Positions 52,326-61,769 of a DNA stretch of 64,000 bases are shown here, one piece after another. Location: assembly GCF_003345655.1 (NCBI RefSeq), contig NZ_QQOH01000001.1, forward strand, positions 1,426,001 through 1,490,000. Direction: 5' to 3'. Positions within the stretch are counted from its first letter, which is position 1. The number at the start of each line of letters is the position of its first letter. This DNA comes from Motiliproteus coralliicola. GTDB taxonomy: Bacteria > Pseudomonadota > Gammaproteobacteria > Pseudomonadales > Balneatricaceae. A program made the translations under genes and the position numbers. The notes beneath the pieces are model-generated. The model did not search any database and had not been told where the DNA came from. It worked only from the letters and a program-made list of their open reading frames with translations.

Positions 52326-53153
52326 ATGCAATCGCTCCAGCCCCCGATTCAGCCGTCCAATCCGGCCGACAATCGACCGAATCTCGGCACTCAGCCCTCC
52401 CGGCAGTTTTCAGCCACCGACAAAATAGGTCAGAATGACGCTATCGACGGACAGATAGACGATACCCAGCCCTTGGAGTCTTCCGTGTATAAGCTACTCA
52501 TTGCTGACGATCACCCTCTTTTTCGCGAAGCGATCGCCGATGTGATCCGCGCCCGCTACCCCGATGCCGAAATCCTGCAATCGGAAAACCTCGAAGGCGC
52601 CCAGGCACTGGCCGAGGAACACGACGACCTGGATCTGATCCTGCTGGATCTGAATATGCCGGGGATGTACGGCCTTAACGGCCTGATGCAGCTGCGCAAC
52701 GAAGCCCCCACCATTCCGGTGGTGATCATCTCCGCCGAAGAGGACAAGAACATCGTGCTGCAGGCGATGACCTACGGTGCCGTGGGCTTCATCATCAAAT
52801 CCCTGCCTCGCGACAGAATGACCCAGGCGTTGGAACAGGTGTTGGCCGGCCAGGTCTACCTACCCTCGGACGTCATCCGGGCATCGAGCGACAACAGCCG
52901 AACCCGTCGCCGCCAGGATGAAAATCAGATCCCGCCGGAGATGCTCAACAGCCTGACCCGTCGTCAGTTGCTGGTTCTGGAGCGAATGGCAAACGGCGAG
53001 TCCAACAAGCAGATCGCCTACAACCTCTGCATTGCAGAAACCACCGTTAAAGCGCATGTATCGGCGATCCTACGCAAGCTCAATGTCCATAATCGGATTC
53101 AGGCGGTGCTGTCCGCCGGCAATATCGATTTCAACCAATACCTGAAGCGCTGA
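52326..53153 (+). CDS. LuxR/NarL-type response regulator, ErdR/AgmR-like
   Basis: A transcription regulator with a receiver domain ([15 protein letters not shown]; phosphoacceptor Asp in LILLDLNMP; Lys in IIKSLPRD) and a LuxR-type helix-turn-helix ([22 protein letters not shown], then [14 protein letters not shown]). It resembles ErdR/AgmR regulators of alcohol and acetate metabolism. AAGGAG seven bases before ATG at 52326 supports a form with a 53-residue N-terminal extension rich in Pro, Gln and Asn. However, TTGGAG six bases before GTG at 52485 would give the normal 222-residue protein. Both starts look usable. Its sensor is probably the hybrid kinase encoded at 53.9-56.6 kb. Confidence 0.9.
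   Translation: MQSLQPPIQPSNPADNRPNLGTQPSRQFSATDKIGQNDAIDGQIDDTQPLESSVYKLLIADDHPLFREAIADVIRARYPDAEILQSENLEGAQALAEEHDDLDLILLDLNMPGMYGLNGLMQLRNEAPTIPVVIISAEEDKNIVLQAMTYGAVGFIIKSLPRDRMTQALEQVLAGQVYLPSDVIRASSDNSRTRRRQDENQIPPEMLNSLTRRQLLVLERMANGESNKQIAYNLCIAETTVKAHVSAILRKLNVHNRIQAVLSAGNIDFNQYLKR
52473..52487 (+). promoter_or_regulatory. Internal ribosome-binding site and GTG start in the response regulator gene
   Basis: TTGGAG at 52473-52478, six bases before GTG at 52485-52487, exactly where the conserved receiver domain begins. It could allow a short regulator form from the same transcript. Confidence 0.55.
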
Positions 53154-53373
53154 ACCGACCAAGGAGGCCGCAGGCACTCCATCCGGTCGCCGTCGCAAGC
53201 GTCAAAGTCTACGAAAAGTCCGTTCCGACTTAGGCACCATTGTGACTTTGGCAAAGTCGTAACCTAGCCACCGCTCCAACCTAGGCCAGGCCTCGCAGCG
53301 GTCGGTGTTCTCATCCACGGCAACGCCGTGGCACAATAACGCTCCGATTTGCATTGCCCCTCAGGAGAACACC

Positions 53374-53859
53374 GTGCTGCAGCTGATTCTGGTTCTGGTC
53401 GCCATCATTGTTTTGTTTGTGCTGTTCAACCGTTTTGCCAACAACCCCAAGGCAGCGGCCGAAAACGTTCGTCTGGGGGATGAGTTTCTGATCCAGAACC
53501 AACAACGCGAAGGGGTTCTGAGCAGCGACTCGGGCCTGCAGATGGAAGTGATCCAGAGCGGCAGTGGCAACCGTCGTCCGGGGCCAAGGGACAAGGTCAA
53601 GGTCCACTACCACGGTACCCTGATCAACGGTTCGGTGTTTGACAGCTCGGTCGAGCGCGGCGAACCGATCGAGTTCGGCCTGAACCAGGTTATTCCCGGC
53701 TGGACCGAAGGCTTGCAACAGATGGTGGTCGGCGAGAAGAGCCGGCTCTATATTCCCAGCAAGCTGGGTTACGGCAACAGCGGCGCGGGCTCGATTCCGC
53801 CGGGCTCGACCCTGATTTTCGAAGTCGAATTACTGGCGATCAACGGCGAGACCGACTGA
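53374..53859 (+). CDS. Membrane-anchored FKBP-type peptidyl-prolyl isomerase
   Basis: A 161-residue isomerase that speeds cis/trans interconversion before proline. An N-terminal helix (about 2-20) anchors it in the membrane; the C-terminal FKBP domain (about 65-158) has [30 protein letters not shown] and [17 protein letters not shown]. The start is GTG at 53374 with AGGAG six bases before. The longer open frame from 53305 has no ribosome site. It resembles short FkpA/FklB-type proteins. Convergent with the hybrid kinase gene. Confidence 0.92.
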   Translation: MLQLILVLVAIIVLFVLFNRFANNPKAAAENVRLGDEFLIQNQQREGVLSSDSGLQMEVIQSGSGNRRPGPRDKVKVHYHGTLINGSVFDSSVERGEPIEFGLNQVIPGWTEGLQQMVVGEKSRLYIPSKLGYGNSGAGSIPPGSTLIFEVELLAINGETD

Positions 53860-53916
53860 GGAGTTGCTCAACAGGGACTCTCAAACAGACTGCCAACACC
53901 GCATCGCAGCGCCGAT

Positions 53917-56574
53917 CTAGCCAATCAGGTGCTGCATCACCGCCTTGAGCTTGGCGGGTTTGACCGGCTTATTCATCAGCCGATATCCCAACGCCCGTAC
54001 CTGCTGCTTCAGATCGTTGCTGTAGTTGGCGGTGATCATCAATACCGGCGCCAACACCCCCAATTCGGACCGAATCCGCGCCACGGCCTCCAACCCGGTA
54101 CGATTGTCATCCAGGTGGTAGTCGGCGATCACCAGATCCAGCCCGGTCAACTCCTCACGCTGTGCCAACACCTCATCATAGCCCAGCGCACTGACCGTCT
54201 CGCAGCCCCAGCCTTCGAGTAGCAACTGCATCGCTTCGCAGATCGCATGATCATTATCGAGCACCAGCACCCGTCGATGGCGCAGCTGTTGATCGGCCAG
54301 CTGCTGCCAATGGGCACTCTGCAGCGGCGGGCTGCGCAACTCCGGTGCAGCCGGCTCACCGTAAGGAACCAGCACCGAGAAGCAGGATCCCCGTCCCGGA
54401 GTCGAACGCACACTGACCTGGTGGCCGAGAATACGCGACATCTTATCGACGATCGCCAGCCCCAGACCCAACCCCTTATCCTGGGCCGAGTTGTTATGAC
54501 GCACCCGGTTGAACTCGACAAAGATCTCTTCGAGCTTGTCGGCGGCGATACCGATGCCAGTATCCCAGACCTCGATCGACAGCCCGTCGTGACGACGACG
54601 GCAACCGAGAAGAATCCGGCCCTGTTCGGTGTAACGCAGCGCATTGCTGAGGAAGTTGCGCAGAATACGCGCCAGTAGCTGACTGTCGGTATCGATCACC
54701 GCCGACGAGCCGACCCAGTCAAACTGCAGCGTACTCTGGGCCGCCAGGGTCTGGTATTCGTTGGCCAGGTTGGCGAGCAGATCATTGGCGCTGAACGCAG
54801 TGACATCGGGCGTCACCACCCCGGCATCCAACTTGGAGATATCGACCAGCGCGGCCAGCAGGGTTTCGACATCCTCCAGCGAATAGTTCAGCGACTGAAC
54901 CAGGGCCCGGGTTTTGTCCTCCAGTCGATGCTCCAGCAACGAGGCCGAAAACAGCCGCGCCGCATTCATTGGCTGCAGCAGATCATGGCTGGCGGCGGCC
55001 AGGAACTTAGTCTTCGAGTGATTGGCCTGCTCGGCCTCCTTCTTGGCTTCCAATAACCGTTTTTCGATCAGCCGTCGTTCGTCAATCTCCTGTACCAACT
55101 GGTGGTTAACCTCGGTCAGCTCGACGGTACGCTCCTCCACCCGCTGCTCCAGCAATTGATGCGATTGAGCCAGGGCTTCGGCGCTGCGACGCTGTTCGGT
55201 GATATCGTGGACCAGCACATAAAACCCCTGCACCCGACCTTCGGCGTCGCGCTGGGGGCGATAGTTCTTGATCACATAACGGTCTTCACCGTCGCTGGAG
55301 GGGTCGGCGATCTCAAAACTTACCTGCTCGCCAGCCAGGGCTTGCTCGATGTACGGTTGCAGCTTGGCCAGCTGCTGCGGCGGCACAACCCGGTCGAGCT
55401 GTTGGCCCAGAATATCTTCACGCTCCCAGCCGTACCACGCCTCGTAAGCACGGTTGGTAAACTCGAACCGCAGCTGTTTATCGACGTAAGCGATCAGAGC
55501 CGGCACCGCATCGGTGATCAGCCGGATACGTTGCTCGCTGCGCTCCAGCGCCAACACCGCGCGCGAGCGCTCGGTGATATCGGTATAGGTATTGACGAAC
55601 TCTCCGCTGGGAAGCGGGTGGCTGCAGATCTCCAGAATACGGCCATCGGACAGCGCTTGTTCCTGCCGCAGGCAGGGCTGGCCCCTCGAATCGCGACTGG
55701 CCGGATTCAGATCGGAGACTTCGGTATCGGCCATCAGCGCACTGAAGGAGTCACCGGCCTTGATGCGATCAAACTCGACCCCGATCAGCTGGCTGAAATG
55801 CCGATTCCAGGCTTCCACCTGATTTTTTCGATTGACCAGCACCACGCTCTGGGACAGGTTATCGAGGGTGTGCTGCAACACCTTGGACTTGTTCGCCAGG
55901 GCCCGCTCGCGCAATGCCCGTTCGTTCTCGATCAGCGCCGAGATATCCTTGTACAGCACCACCAGACCACCATCGCCGGTCTGCCGCTGACTCACCTGCA
56001 TCCAGCTGCCACCGCGCATCCGCACCACTTTGCCGTCACCCAGCGGCGAGCCGCCGGTGTCGAGATCATCGCCGTAGTAGCGCTCGATCAGACGCCGTTT
56101 CTTGGCCAGTGCAAGAATCTCTTCGTAATGCATCCCGGCCCGGATCTGAATTCCGCAGGCTTCCCAAAACGTTTTGAAATTGGAGTTGGCCAACAACAGG
56201 CGGCGGTCTCGATCGTAGAGAACGAAACCGTCGGAGATACTCTCTATCGCTTCCTGAAGATTCAGATGGGCAGTCTGCGCCTCGGCGTTGGCCAGCTTCA
56301 ACGCTTGGTTGCTGAGCTTGATCTCCTCCAATGCACTGTTAAGCGCATCGGTTCGATCACGCACCTGCTCGGCCAGAAACACCGCGTGTTCAAAACTGCC
56401 GTAGGCGCCTTCACTACGACTGGGCCCCGACTCGACCCGTTCCATCAACGCCTGGTTGATCTTGCGCAGCCTCCGGTTATCTTCGCGCAGTTGCTCCAGC
56501 TCCTGCAGCAATGCCGGATTCTGGGAAGCGGAGGCGTCAACGCCTGCCAGGGTTTCAATCTTAGCGCTGCTCAC
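53917..56574 (-). CDS. Hybrid sensor histidine kinase, NahK/ErcS'-like
   Basis: An 885-residue cytoplasmic kinase with no membrane helix. An N-terminal coiled coil (about 20-100) is followed by PAS-type domains (about 105-215, 230-345 and 350-465; the last shows YVDKQLRFEFTNRAYEAWYG). The phosphoacceptor region is FLAAASHDLLQPMNAARLF near residue 520. The ATPase domain has DTGIGI and GLGLGLAIVDKM, and a C-terminal receiver (ADYHLDD, NKPVKPAK) may pass phosphate on. The SHDLLQP box is typical of the NahK/ErcS' group. It starts with GTG inside the FIST gene (overlap of 14 bases), so the two products are made together. The LuxR regulator at 52.3 kb is the likely partner. Confidence 0.92.
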   Translation of the reverse strand: MSSAKIETLAGVDASASQNPALLQELEQLREDNRRLRKINQALMERVESGPSRSEGAYGSFEHAVFLAEQVRDRTDALNSALEEIKLSNQALKLANAEAQTAHLNLQEAIESISDGFVLYDRDRRLLLANSNFKTFWEACGIQIRAGMHYEEILALAKKRRLIERYYGDDLDTGGSPLGDGKVVRMRGGSWMQVSQRQTGDGGLVVLYKDISALIENERALRERALANKSKVLQHTLDNLSQSVVLVNRKNQVEAWNRHFSQLIGVEFDRIKAGDSFSALMADTEVSDLNPASRDSRGQPCLRQEQALSDGRILEICSHPLPSGEFVNTYTDITERSRAVLALERSEQRIRLITDAVPALIAYVDKQLRFEFTNRAYEAWYGWEREDILGQQLDRVVPPQQLAKLQPYIEQALAGEQVSFEIADPSSDGEDRYVIKNYRPQRDAEGRVQGFYVLVHDITEQRRSAEALAQSHQLLEQRVEERTVELTEVNHQLVQEIDERRLIEKRLLEAKKEAEQANHSKTKFLAAASHDLLQPMNAARLFSASLLEHRLEDKTRALVQSLNYSLEDVETLLAALVDISKLDAGVVTPDVTAFSANDLLANLANEYQTLAAQSTLQFDWVGSSAVIDTDSQLLARILRNFLSNALRYTEQGRILLGCRRRHDGLSIEVWDTGIGIAADKLEEIFVEFNRVRHNNSAQDKGLGLGLAIVDKMSRILGHQVSVRSTPGRGSCFSVLVPYGEPAAPELRSPPLQSAHWQQLADQQLRHRRVLVLDNDHAICEAMQLLLEGWGCETVSALGYDEVLAQREELTGLDLVIADYHLDDNRTGLEAVARIRSELGVLAPVLMITANYSNDLKQQVRALGYRLMNKPVKPAKLKAVMQHLIG

Positions 56575-57751
56575 CGTCGCATCCCCCCAGGGCCACCCCG
56601 GTGAAAGTCTGGTTCAGATGCATCCCATCAAGCTGTTCACCGTAGGTATTGAAGCCCAGCACCCGATAGCGCTGGAAGATCCGTCGGATCGACTCGTCCA
56701 ACCCCAGCTGCTGCGACTCCAGGCGACGGAAAATACAGTCGTAGCCGATCACCAACTGCGGCGGACCGATCTTGCGCTCGATATCGTCAAACAACTGCTC
56801 CAACCCCTGCACCATATCGCCGCAACGGGCCCGGGTCAGTACGATGCCGGTCTCGACCGCACAGTAAAACGTCAGGCTCAGATCGTCGTTGACCTTCTGG
56901 ATCGCGCGCGAATAGAACCGATCACCGATCCGCACCGACAACGGGTTCATCGCGAACACCTCCGGGGTCAGCTGATCAATCTCCAACCCGATGGTACGGG
57001 CGTACTCCTGGGCCGCCGGTACCGCGTTGAATTCGTAGACCCGACGCTCGGAGCTGTCGGCCTCGGTGACCACCAGTTTGTCACGGGTATCGCTCAGGTG
57101 ATCGATACTGAAGACTTCAAAACTGCAGCGGCTGTTGACCACCATCAAGATCGCCGCATCGGAGTGAAAATGGCCTTCAAAATAGACATGGGTATCGCGG
57201 AAGTAGAGGTCATCGCCGGCGGAGCCACCCAGTAATGGGATGCTACCCAGGTGGGCGTTCAGAACGTTGAGCAGCTGTTCTTCACGCACCGACAGCCCAT
57301 CCAGCAGCGCCAACGCGAAGGAGTGGCCCTTAATCGGTGCGACCTGGCGAGACTGGCAGCCGTCAAGAATGCCATGTACCAACGATTGAGCATCGGAGAA
57401 ACTGAAGTCGGCCAGGTTGTTGACCAGCGCGGCCTCGATGGCAAAGTCCTGTTCACAGAACCCGATCGCGCTGATGCTGCCGCTGATGTAGCCATCGGTT
57501 CCAATCTCACCGGCCGTGGTGCAACCGACCAGCGGAATCTCCCCAAAGCGACGCTGTAAGGCGCTGGAGAGGGCCTCAAGATCATAGTGGCTGGCGCAGA
57601 AAAACAGCACCAGGCTCAGGGGGCAAATGGTCAGTTCGGCATACAGCTGTTGCGCTGCCGCCTCGACATCCTGGTCGTGGGTCACACTGGTCAGCACCCC
57701 CGCACGGGGCATTTTTCTGAGCTGTTCGCCAAGTGGTTGGGTAGCTAGCAC
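56561..57751 (-). CDS. FIST-domain sensory protein
   Basis: A 396-residue soluble protein with FIST-N and FIST-C domains, a sensory fold thought to bind amino acids or similar small molecules. Visible features are LSLVLFFCASHYDLEALSSAL, VGCTTAGEIGTDGYISGSISAIGF, PLLGGSAGDDLYF and the C-terminal IGYDCIFRRLESQQ...GFNTYGEQLDG. It precedes the hybrid kinase with a 14-base overlap, which strongly suggests that it feeds its signal to that kinase, as in Pseudomonas FIST-kinase pairs. The start is GTG at 57751 with GGGAGAG nearby. Confidence 0.92.
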   Translation of the reverse strand: MLATQPLGEQLRKMPRAGVLTSVTHDQDVEAAAQQLYAELTICPLSLVLFFCASHYDLEALSSALQRRFGEIPLVGCTTAGEIGTDGYISGSISAIGFCEQDFAIEAALVNNLADFSFSDAQSLVHGILDGCQSRQVAPIKGHSFALALLDGLSVREEQLLNVLNAHLGSIPLLGGSAGDDLYFRDTHVYFEGHFHSDAAILMVVNSRCSFEVFSIDHLSDTRDKLVVTEADSSERRVYEFNAVPAAQEYARTIGLEIDQLTPEVFAMNPLSVRIGDRFYSRAIQKVNDDLSLTFYCAVETGIVLTRARCGDMVQGLEQLFDDIERKIGPPQLVIGYDCIFRRLESQQLGLDESIRRIFQRYRVLGFNTYGEQLDGMHLNQTFTGVALGGCDGEQR

Positions 57752-57786
57752 AGTCTCTCCCGGTCTAATCCCTTTGTGCAGATTCT

Positions 57787-57827
57787 AGGGTCGGAACCAC
57801 AACCGACACCATAGTACTTCCGACCCT
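57787..57827. promoter_or_regulatory. Inverted repeat with CATAGTACTT motif upstream of the FIST-kinase operon
   Basis: Arms AGGGTCGGAA (57787-57796) and TTCCGACCCT (57818-57827) are a perfect 10-bp inverted repeat, 31 bp centre to centre. The right arm lies in CATAGTACTTCCGACCC (57810-57826), the motif shared with 52220-52236. It begins about 35 bp upstream of the FIST start. Confidence 0.75.
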
Positions 57828-57939
57828 TTTCGCTAAGACCATTTGTGGAGCATGGATTAACGACCCTCCGTCCGAAGCGCTCTGCACCGGCCCGATATGG
57901 TCTGCTGCCAACTCATCGAAGGGTTTGAATCCAAACAAA

Positions 57940-57961
57940 AACGGCGCCCGAAGGCGCCGTT
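57940..57961 (-). terminator. Rho-independent terminator of the chemoreceptor gene
   Basis: On the minus strand a GC-rich hairpin (9-bp stem with CGGCGCC arms, four-base loop) starts 21 bases after the stop codon and is followed by a run of T residues. Confidence 0.88.
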
Positions 57962-57982
57962 GAGAGAGCTGGACGAGTACGA

Positions 57983-59650
57983 TCAATCGATCCGGAAACG
58001 ACCGACCAGCACACTGAGGCTGTCGGCGTCGCGAGCCAGTTCATCACCGGCCGAGCGACTCTGTTGGGCGATATCCACCGAGCGAACCGATTGGTCCGAG
58101 ATCGCAACGATCCGCTGGGCGATATCATCACTGACCTGGTTCTGCTCGTTGGCCGCGGTGGCGATCACGTCGTTAACCTGCTGCATCCGATTGATATTGT
58201 CGGCGATCTTCTGCAGTTCCGCCGAAGCAGCCTCTGATTTTTCCACCGCCTCGTGACTGCGATCGAAACTCTGCTGCATCGCCGCGACCGAGGTCGAGGA
58301 GCCCTGCTTCAGCTTCTCGATCATGGCGTGAATCTCTTCGGTGCTACTGTGGGTCTTGGTCGCCAGAGTACGGACTTCGTCGGCAACAACCGCAAAACCA
58401 CGGCCCTGCTCACCGGCCCGAGCCGCTTCGATGGCCGCGTTCAATGCCAGCAGGTTGGTCTGCTCGGCAATGCCCTGGATCACATCGACTACGGACACAA
58501 TCTCATGGACGTTACCCTCCAGCTGCTTGATCGCCTCGTTGGAGGAGTTGATATCGTCAGCCAGCTCAACCACCACGTTGCGCGAGTCGGTGACGATCTG
58601 CTCGGCGCTGCGGGCATTCTGATCCGCCTCAGAGGCCGAACCGGCAGCCTCGGTTGCACTGCTGGCGACCTCCTGGGCCGACGCCGACATCTCGCTCATC
58701 GCGGCCGCCGCCTGTTCGGTCTGGGCATTCTGCTCGCTCAGCAGCCCGTCGATCTCTACAATCTGTGAAGTCATCACCGTCGAGCGATCGGTGACATGGG
58801 CAGCCAGCGTCCTCACCTGCCCGATCATATCCTGAAGACTGGAAACGAAGGCGTTAAAGCTGCCCGCCAGCTGACCCAACTCATGCTTGCCGGACGCATC
58901 CAAACGGGCGGTCAGATCGGCGTCCCCTTTGGCAAGATCGGCCATGGAGTCGCTGATCTGGCTCAACGGCAGCATGATGCTGCGACTGATCAGACCACCG
59001 ATAATCACGGTCAACACCAACAAGCCGATACTGGTCAGCGCCAGGGTGGTAACCATCCCGGTACGGCTGTCATCGGCAGTCTGCCGGATGCCACCGACGA
59101 TCTCGTTAACATCGTCCAGGTAGAAACCGGTACCCACCATCAGATCCCAGCGGTCGAGGAAAATGGCATAGGAGAGCTTCGGCTCCGCTTCGGTCTGGCC
59201 CGGCTTGGGGAAATGATAGGTCACATAGCCACCGCCGGCCTTACCGGCCGCGACCAGCTCCTGGATCAACTTCTTGCCGTTGGAGTCGGTTAGGTCCCAG
59301 AAGTTGTCGCCAATTCCTTTATTGCCCTGACCAATAAATATACGGTCACCGCTACCGCTGTAACCGAACACATAACCATTCTTGCCATATTTGATACTGC
59401 GCAGAATCGGCAGGGCTTCCTCTAAGGTCGCACCACTTTCATACAATGCCTCGATCGCGCTGTAGGCCACCTCAATATACGCTTTAACTTCCTGTTTCTT
59501 CAGTTCCAATAAACTGGTTTCAGCGGAGCTGGATTGACGCTCGGATAACGAGCTGGCTTCCCAGGCGGTAATCAACAGCAGAATTAACGCCAGAATAGTA
59601 ACCGGCGCGACGGATAACACCGTCAAACGGGATCGAATCGAAAAACTCAT
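57983..59650 (-). CDS. Methyl-accepting chemotaxis protein with single Cache sensor
   Basis: A 555-residue chemoreceptor. It has a first helix (about 10-32), a periplasmic sCache_2-like domain (about 35-185, with [31 protein letters not shown] and [13 protein letters not shown]), a second helix (about 195-220), HAMP (about 220-275), and a signalling hairpin whose tip reads [37 protein letters not shown]. Small organic acids are common ligands for this sensor type; the actual one is unknown. It has its own terminator and promoter region. Confidence 0.94.
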   Translation of the reverse strand: MSFSIRSRLTVLSVAPVTILALILLLITAWEASSLSERQSSSAETSLLELKKQEVKAYIEVAYSAIEALYESGATLEEALPILRSIKYGKNGYVFGYSGSGDRIFIGQGNKGIGDNFWDLTDSNGKKLIQELVAAGKAGGGYVTYHFPKPGQTEAEPKLSYAIFLDRWDLMVGTGFYLDDVNEIVGGIRQTADDSRTGMVTTLALTSIGLLVLTVIIGGLISRSIMLPLSQISDSMADLAKGDADLTARLDASGKHELGQLAGSFNAFVSSLQDMIGQVRTLAAHVTDRSTVMTSQIVEIDGLLSEQNAQTEQAAAAMSEMSASAQEVASSATEAAGSASEADQNARSAEQIVTDSRNVVVELADDINSSNEAIKQLEGNVHEIVSVVDVIQGIAEQTNLLALNAAIEAARAGEQGRGFAVVADEVRTLATKTHSSTEEIHAMIEKLKQGSSTSVAAMQQSFDRSHEAVEKSEAASAELQKIADNINRMQQVNDVIATAANEQNQVSDDIAQRIVAISDQSVRSVDIAQQSRSAGDELARDADSLSVLVGRFRID

Positions 59651-60138
59651 TGGACAGGCCCTAACTGTGTGAATCGGTCCCGGTCAAAACCGGATACATC
59701 CTACCTGATACGCCAAAACTGCAACCGACTCAGCTAATCTTCTTTCGATGGAGAAGCGGGTCAGTTCCTTGACCGCTAACAACCCTCCATCGGGCGTATA
59801 TCCTGTTGAAGTATAGATAGATCTATGTCGATGAAAACGACTCAGATCATGATAAGAACACTTTCAGTAGGGACATTAGTCTAATGCCTCGGATCGATAT
59901 CAATCGGTAAAAAATATCAGTCCAATACCGGCCTGATTAAAGAATGATCAGCGGCTTATGCAGCGAACAAGATCGACGGACTTATCGATTGGCTGCGGGC
60001 GCAAGCAGCAGCACAAAAACCGGGCCTGCGAAGGGGATGCAGAGCCCGGCGACCCAGGGGTGGGGATCCCCCGGTCATCGGCAACGGTCAGACGCCACCG
60101 ATACGGCTGATACTGGCTCAGCCCTAATCACTCAGCGC
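59651..60138. other. Intergenic region between chemoreceptor and porin genes
   Basis: 488 bases without a supported gene, holding the chemoreceptor promoter and the porin 3' end. It contains an AT-rich palindrome ATAGAT-AG-ATCTAT at 59813-59826, a GCGG/GTCA hairpin near 59757-59777, and a small GGCTGA/TCAGCC hairpin at 60105-60123 just after the porin stop codon. No tRNA or insertion sequence is visible. Confidence 0.5.
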
Positions 60139-61269
60139 CTAGTAACTCAACACGGCACCGATCGCGATCGAGCGAACCTCTTTGGAGTCGGATTCGGCCT
60201 TATCGTACTCGGCCACCAACTGGAAGTTATCGTTAACCTTGTGGAACCAGGCCACCGCATGGTTCTTCAGATCCAGTTCGTTGCCACCCGGCGTGGTACC
60301 GCCCTTATTCTTGCCGTAGGACAGAACCAGACGCTCTTTTCCAAAGCTGTAGGAGGCCTGCAGCAGATGGCCGTCAACATCGGCATTGTCGCTGGTCACC
60401 GTATTACCCAGCCCCGCCGCTCCGACACCGGTAGCGTCAAAACCCGAAGCGCTCAGCGACAGACCACCGAACTTAACGTTGGCGCCGTAGGAAAGGCCAT
60501 TGGAGTCGACTTTGCCTCCCCCACTGACCTCCTTCGACGACTGGGTCATGCCACCTAACCAGACCTTGTAGGAGCCCTGATCGAACTCGCCGTTATAGGT
60601 CGCCTCTGCCTCGAACCGTGGCGCGCTCTCTTCCGAGGTGGTTGAGCTCTTGTTCGGGTCGAACACCCCAGCAGCAACCTGGAAGCCGCTCATCACCGGG
60701 CTGCGGTAGGTAATCTGTGCAACCGGGAACGGATACAGATAGCCGGTACCGATGTTACCGAAGGAGACATTGGCCGCATCGGAAGTGACGGTATGGGTCT
60801 GACCGTAGCCGAGCAGGATCTCATCACCCAGAATATTGCTGCGGTTAAACAGTCCGAAGTCCTTACCGATCAGCACTTCACCCCAGTCCGACGCCACAGC
60901 GCCGTAAAACTGGCGCACATCGATACCGGTATCGGTAAAGCCGTGGGTCGAGTTCTGAGTTCGGATCGGGTCGCTGTCGTTGATAGTGACCCAGAATGAG
61001 GAGCGGGCACCGATCTTCAGATCATCGACCTGCTTGGCGAAGTTGAAGCCAATCCAGTTAGGCAGAAAGCCCATCATCACCCGGGACTGATTCTTGGTTT
61101 CGGTGGCGGTTTTTTCCTCGGTACTGACCAGGAAGGTATTGATCATCCCGTCGGTTGAGAAGCTGGTATCCCCCTGTTCATAGATGGTGATCGCCGCCTG
61201 CGCCTGACTGCTGATGCCGAGCGCAACCGCTAACGGCAACAGGAGGCGTAAACTGTTTTTATTGTTCAT
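60139..61269 (-). CDS. Gram-negative general porin
   Basis: A 376-residue outer-membrane porin. The signal peptide (about 1-25: MNNKNSLRLLLPLAVALG, cleaved after AQA) is followed by a 16-strand-type barrel with alternating aromatic/polar strands, the typical RQFYGAVASDWGEVLIGKDFGLF loop region and the C-terminal aromatic residue (ending GAVLSY). ATG at 61269 has GAAGG upstream; the longer open frame to 61332 lacks support. It is read divergently from the NosR-like gene with about 500 bases between. Confidence 0.9.
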   Translation of the reverse strand: MNNKNSLRLLLPLAVALGISSQAQAAITIYEQGDTSFSTDGMINTFLVSTEEKTATETKNQSRVMMGFLPNWIGFNFAKQVDDLKIGARSSFWVTINDSDPIRTQNSTHGFTDTGIDVRQFYGAVASDWGEVLIGKDFGLFNRSNILGDEILLGYGQTHTVTSDAANVSFGNIGTGYLYPFPVAQITYRSPVMSGFQVAAGVFDPNKSSTTSEESAPRFEAEATYNGEFDQGSYKVWLGGMTQSSKEVSGGGKVDSNGLSYGANVKFGGLSLSASGFDATGVGAAGLGNTVTSDNADVDGHLLQASYSFGKERLVLSYGKNKGGTTPGGNELDLKNHAVAWFHKVNDNFQLVAEYDKAESDSKEVRSIAIGAVLSY

Positions 61270-61769
61270 CACATGGCCCTTCGTCGTTGGTAGGAATCGC
61301 TGTATCTGGACAGCAACGACGGCCAGTATCAATCCACGCCAGGTGAGCTAACATACTGCCTTGAAACGACTTTTCTAATCAGACGGCAGCCCCTTCAAGG
61401 TCTTGCGCCCCTCTGCCACTAGTGCACTGAGTCTCCGCTTGGGACGATCTACGACCTCTGTCGTCCGCCGATAATGGTTTAAGTTGCAACCGGATCGGTG
61501 GGCACATTTGTGCCCCGAAACCAGACCCGATTGACGTAAGCATCCGTCGGCACCTTCGTTGATAGCCCCTGATCTGCAACTCTGCCCGGCGAGTCGTAGC
61601 ACCACCGGAATAGCGCCAGTTACCACGACATAATGCTCCTTCGACCTCCTGCTACCGAAGTCGTAGAGGTTTGCTCCTCAAGTGTCATTGTTGTTGTCCG
61701 TCGGCGCTCTAGGATGGAATCAGGCACCGTCCGAACAACGACAACTAACGACGGGAGAGGCTTGTCAGG
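61270..61769. other. Intergenic region between porin and NosR-like genes
   Basis: 500 bases with no convincing gene. Short open frames on the minus strand (near 61375-61626) lack ribosome sites and family resemblance. I looked for an FNR-type TTGAT-N4-ATCAA box and found none. Inverted copies of CTACGAC/GTCGTAG occur at about 61450 and 61664, of unknown meaning. Confidence 0.5.

Noticed and set aside
55102-56604. 500-codon open frame on the strand opposite the hybrid kinase gene
   Set aside because: It is a codon-bias mirror of the kinase; the kinase strand has clear PAS, kinase and receiver motifs.
60105-60123. Hairpin GGCTGA/TCAGCC after the porin as a terminator
   Set aside because: Six-bp stem and no T-tract on the minus strand; kept only as part of the intergenic description.
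61375-61626. Short minus-strand open frames upstream of the NosR-like gene
   Set aside because: No ribosome site, no family resemblance, and the region has intergenic character.
61270-61769. FNR/ANR box upstream of the NosR-like gene
   Set aside because: No TTGAT-N4-ATCAA or near match was found by eye on either strand.
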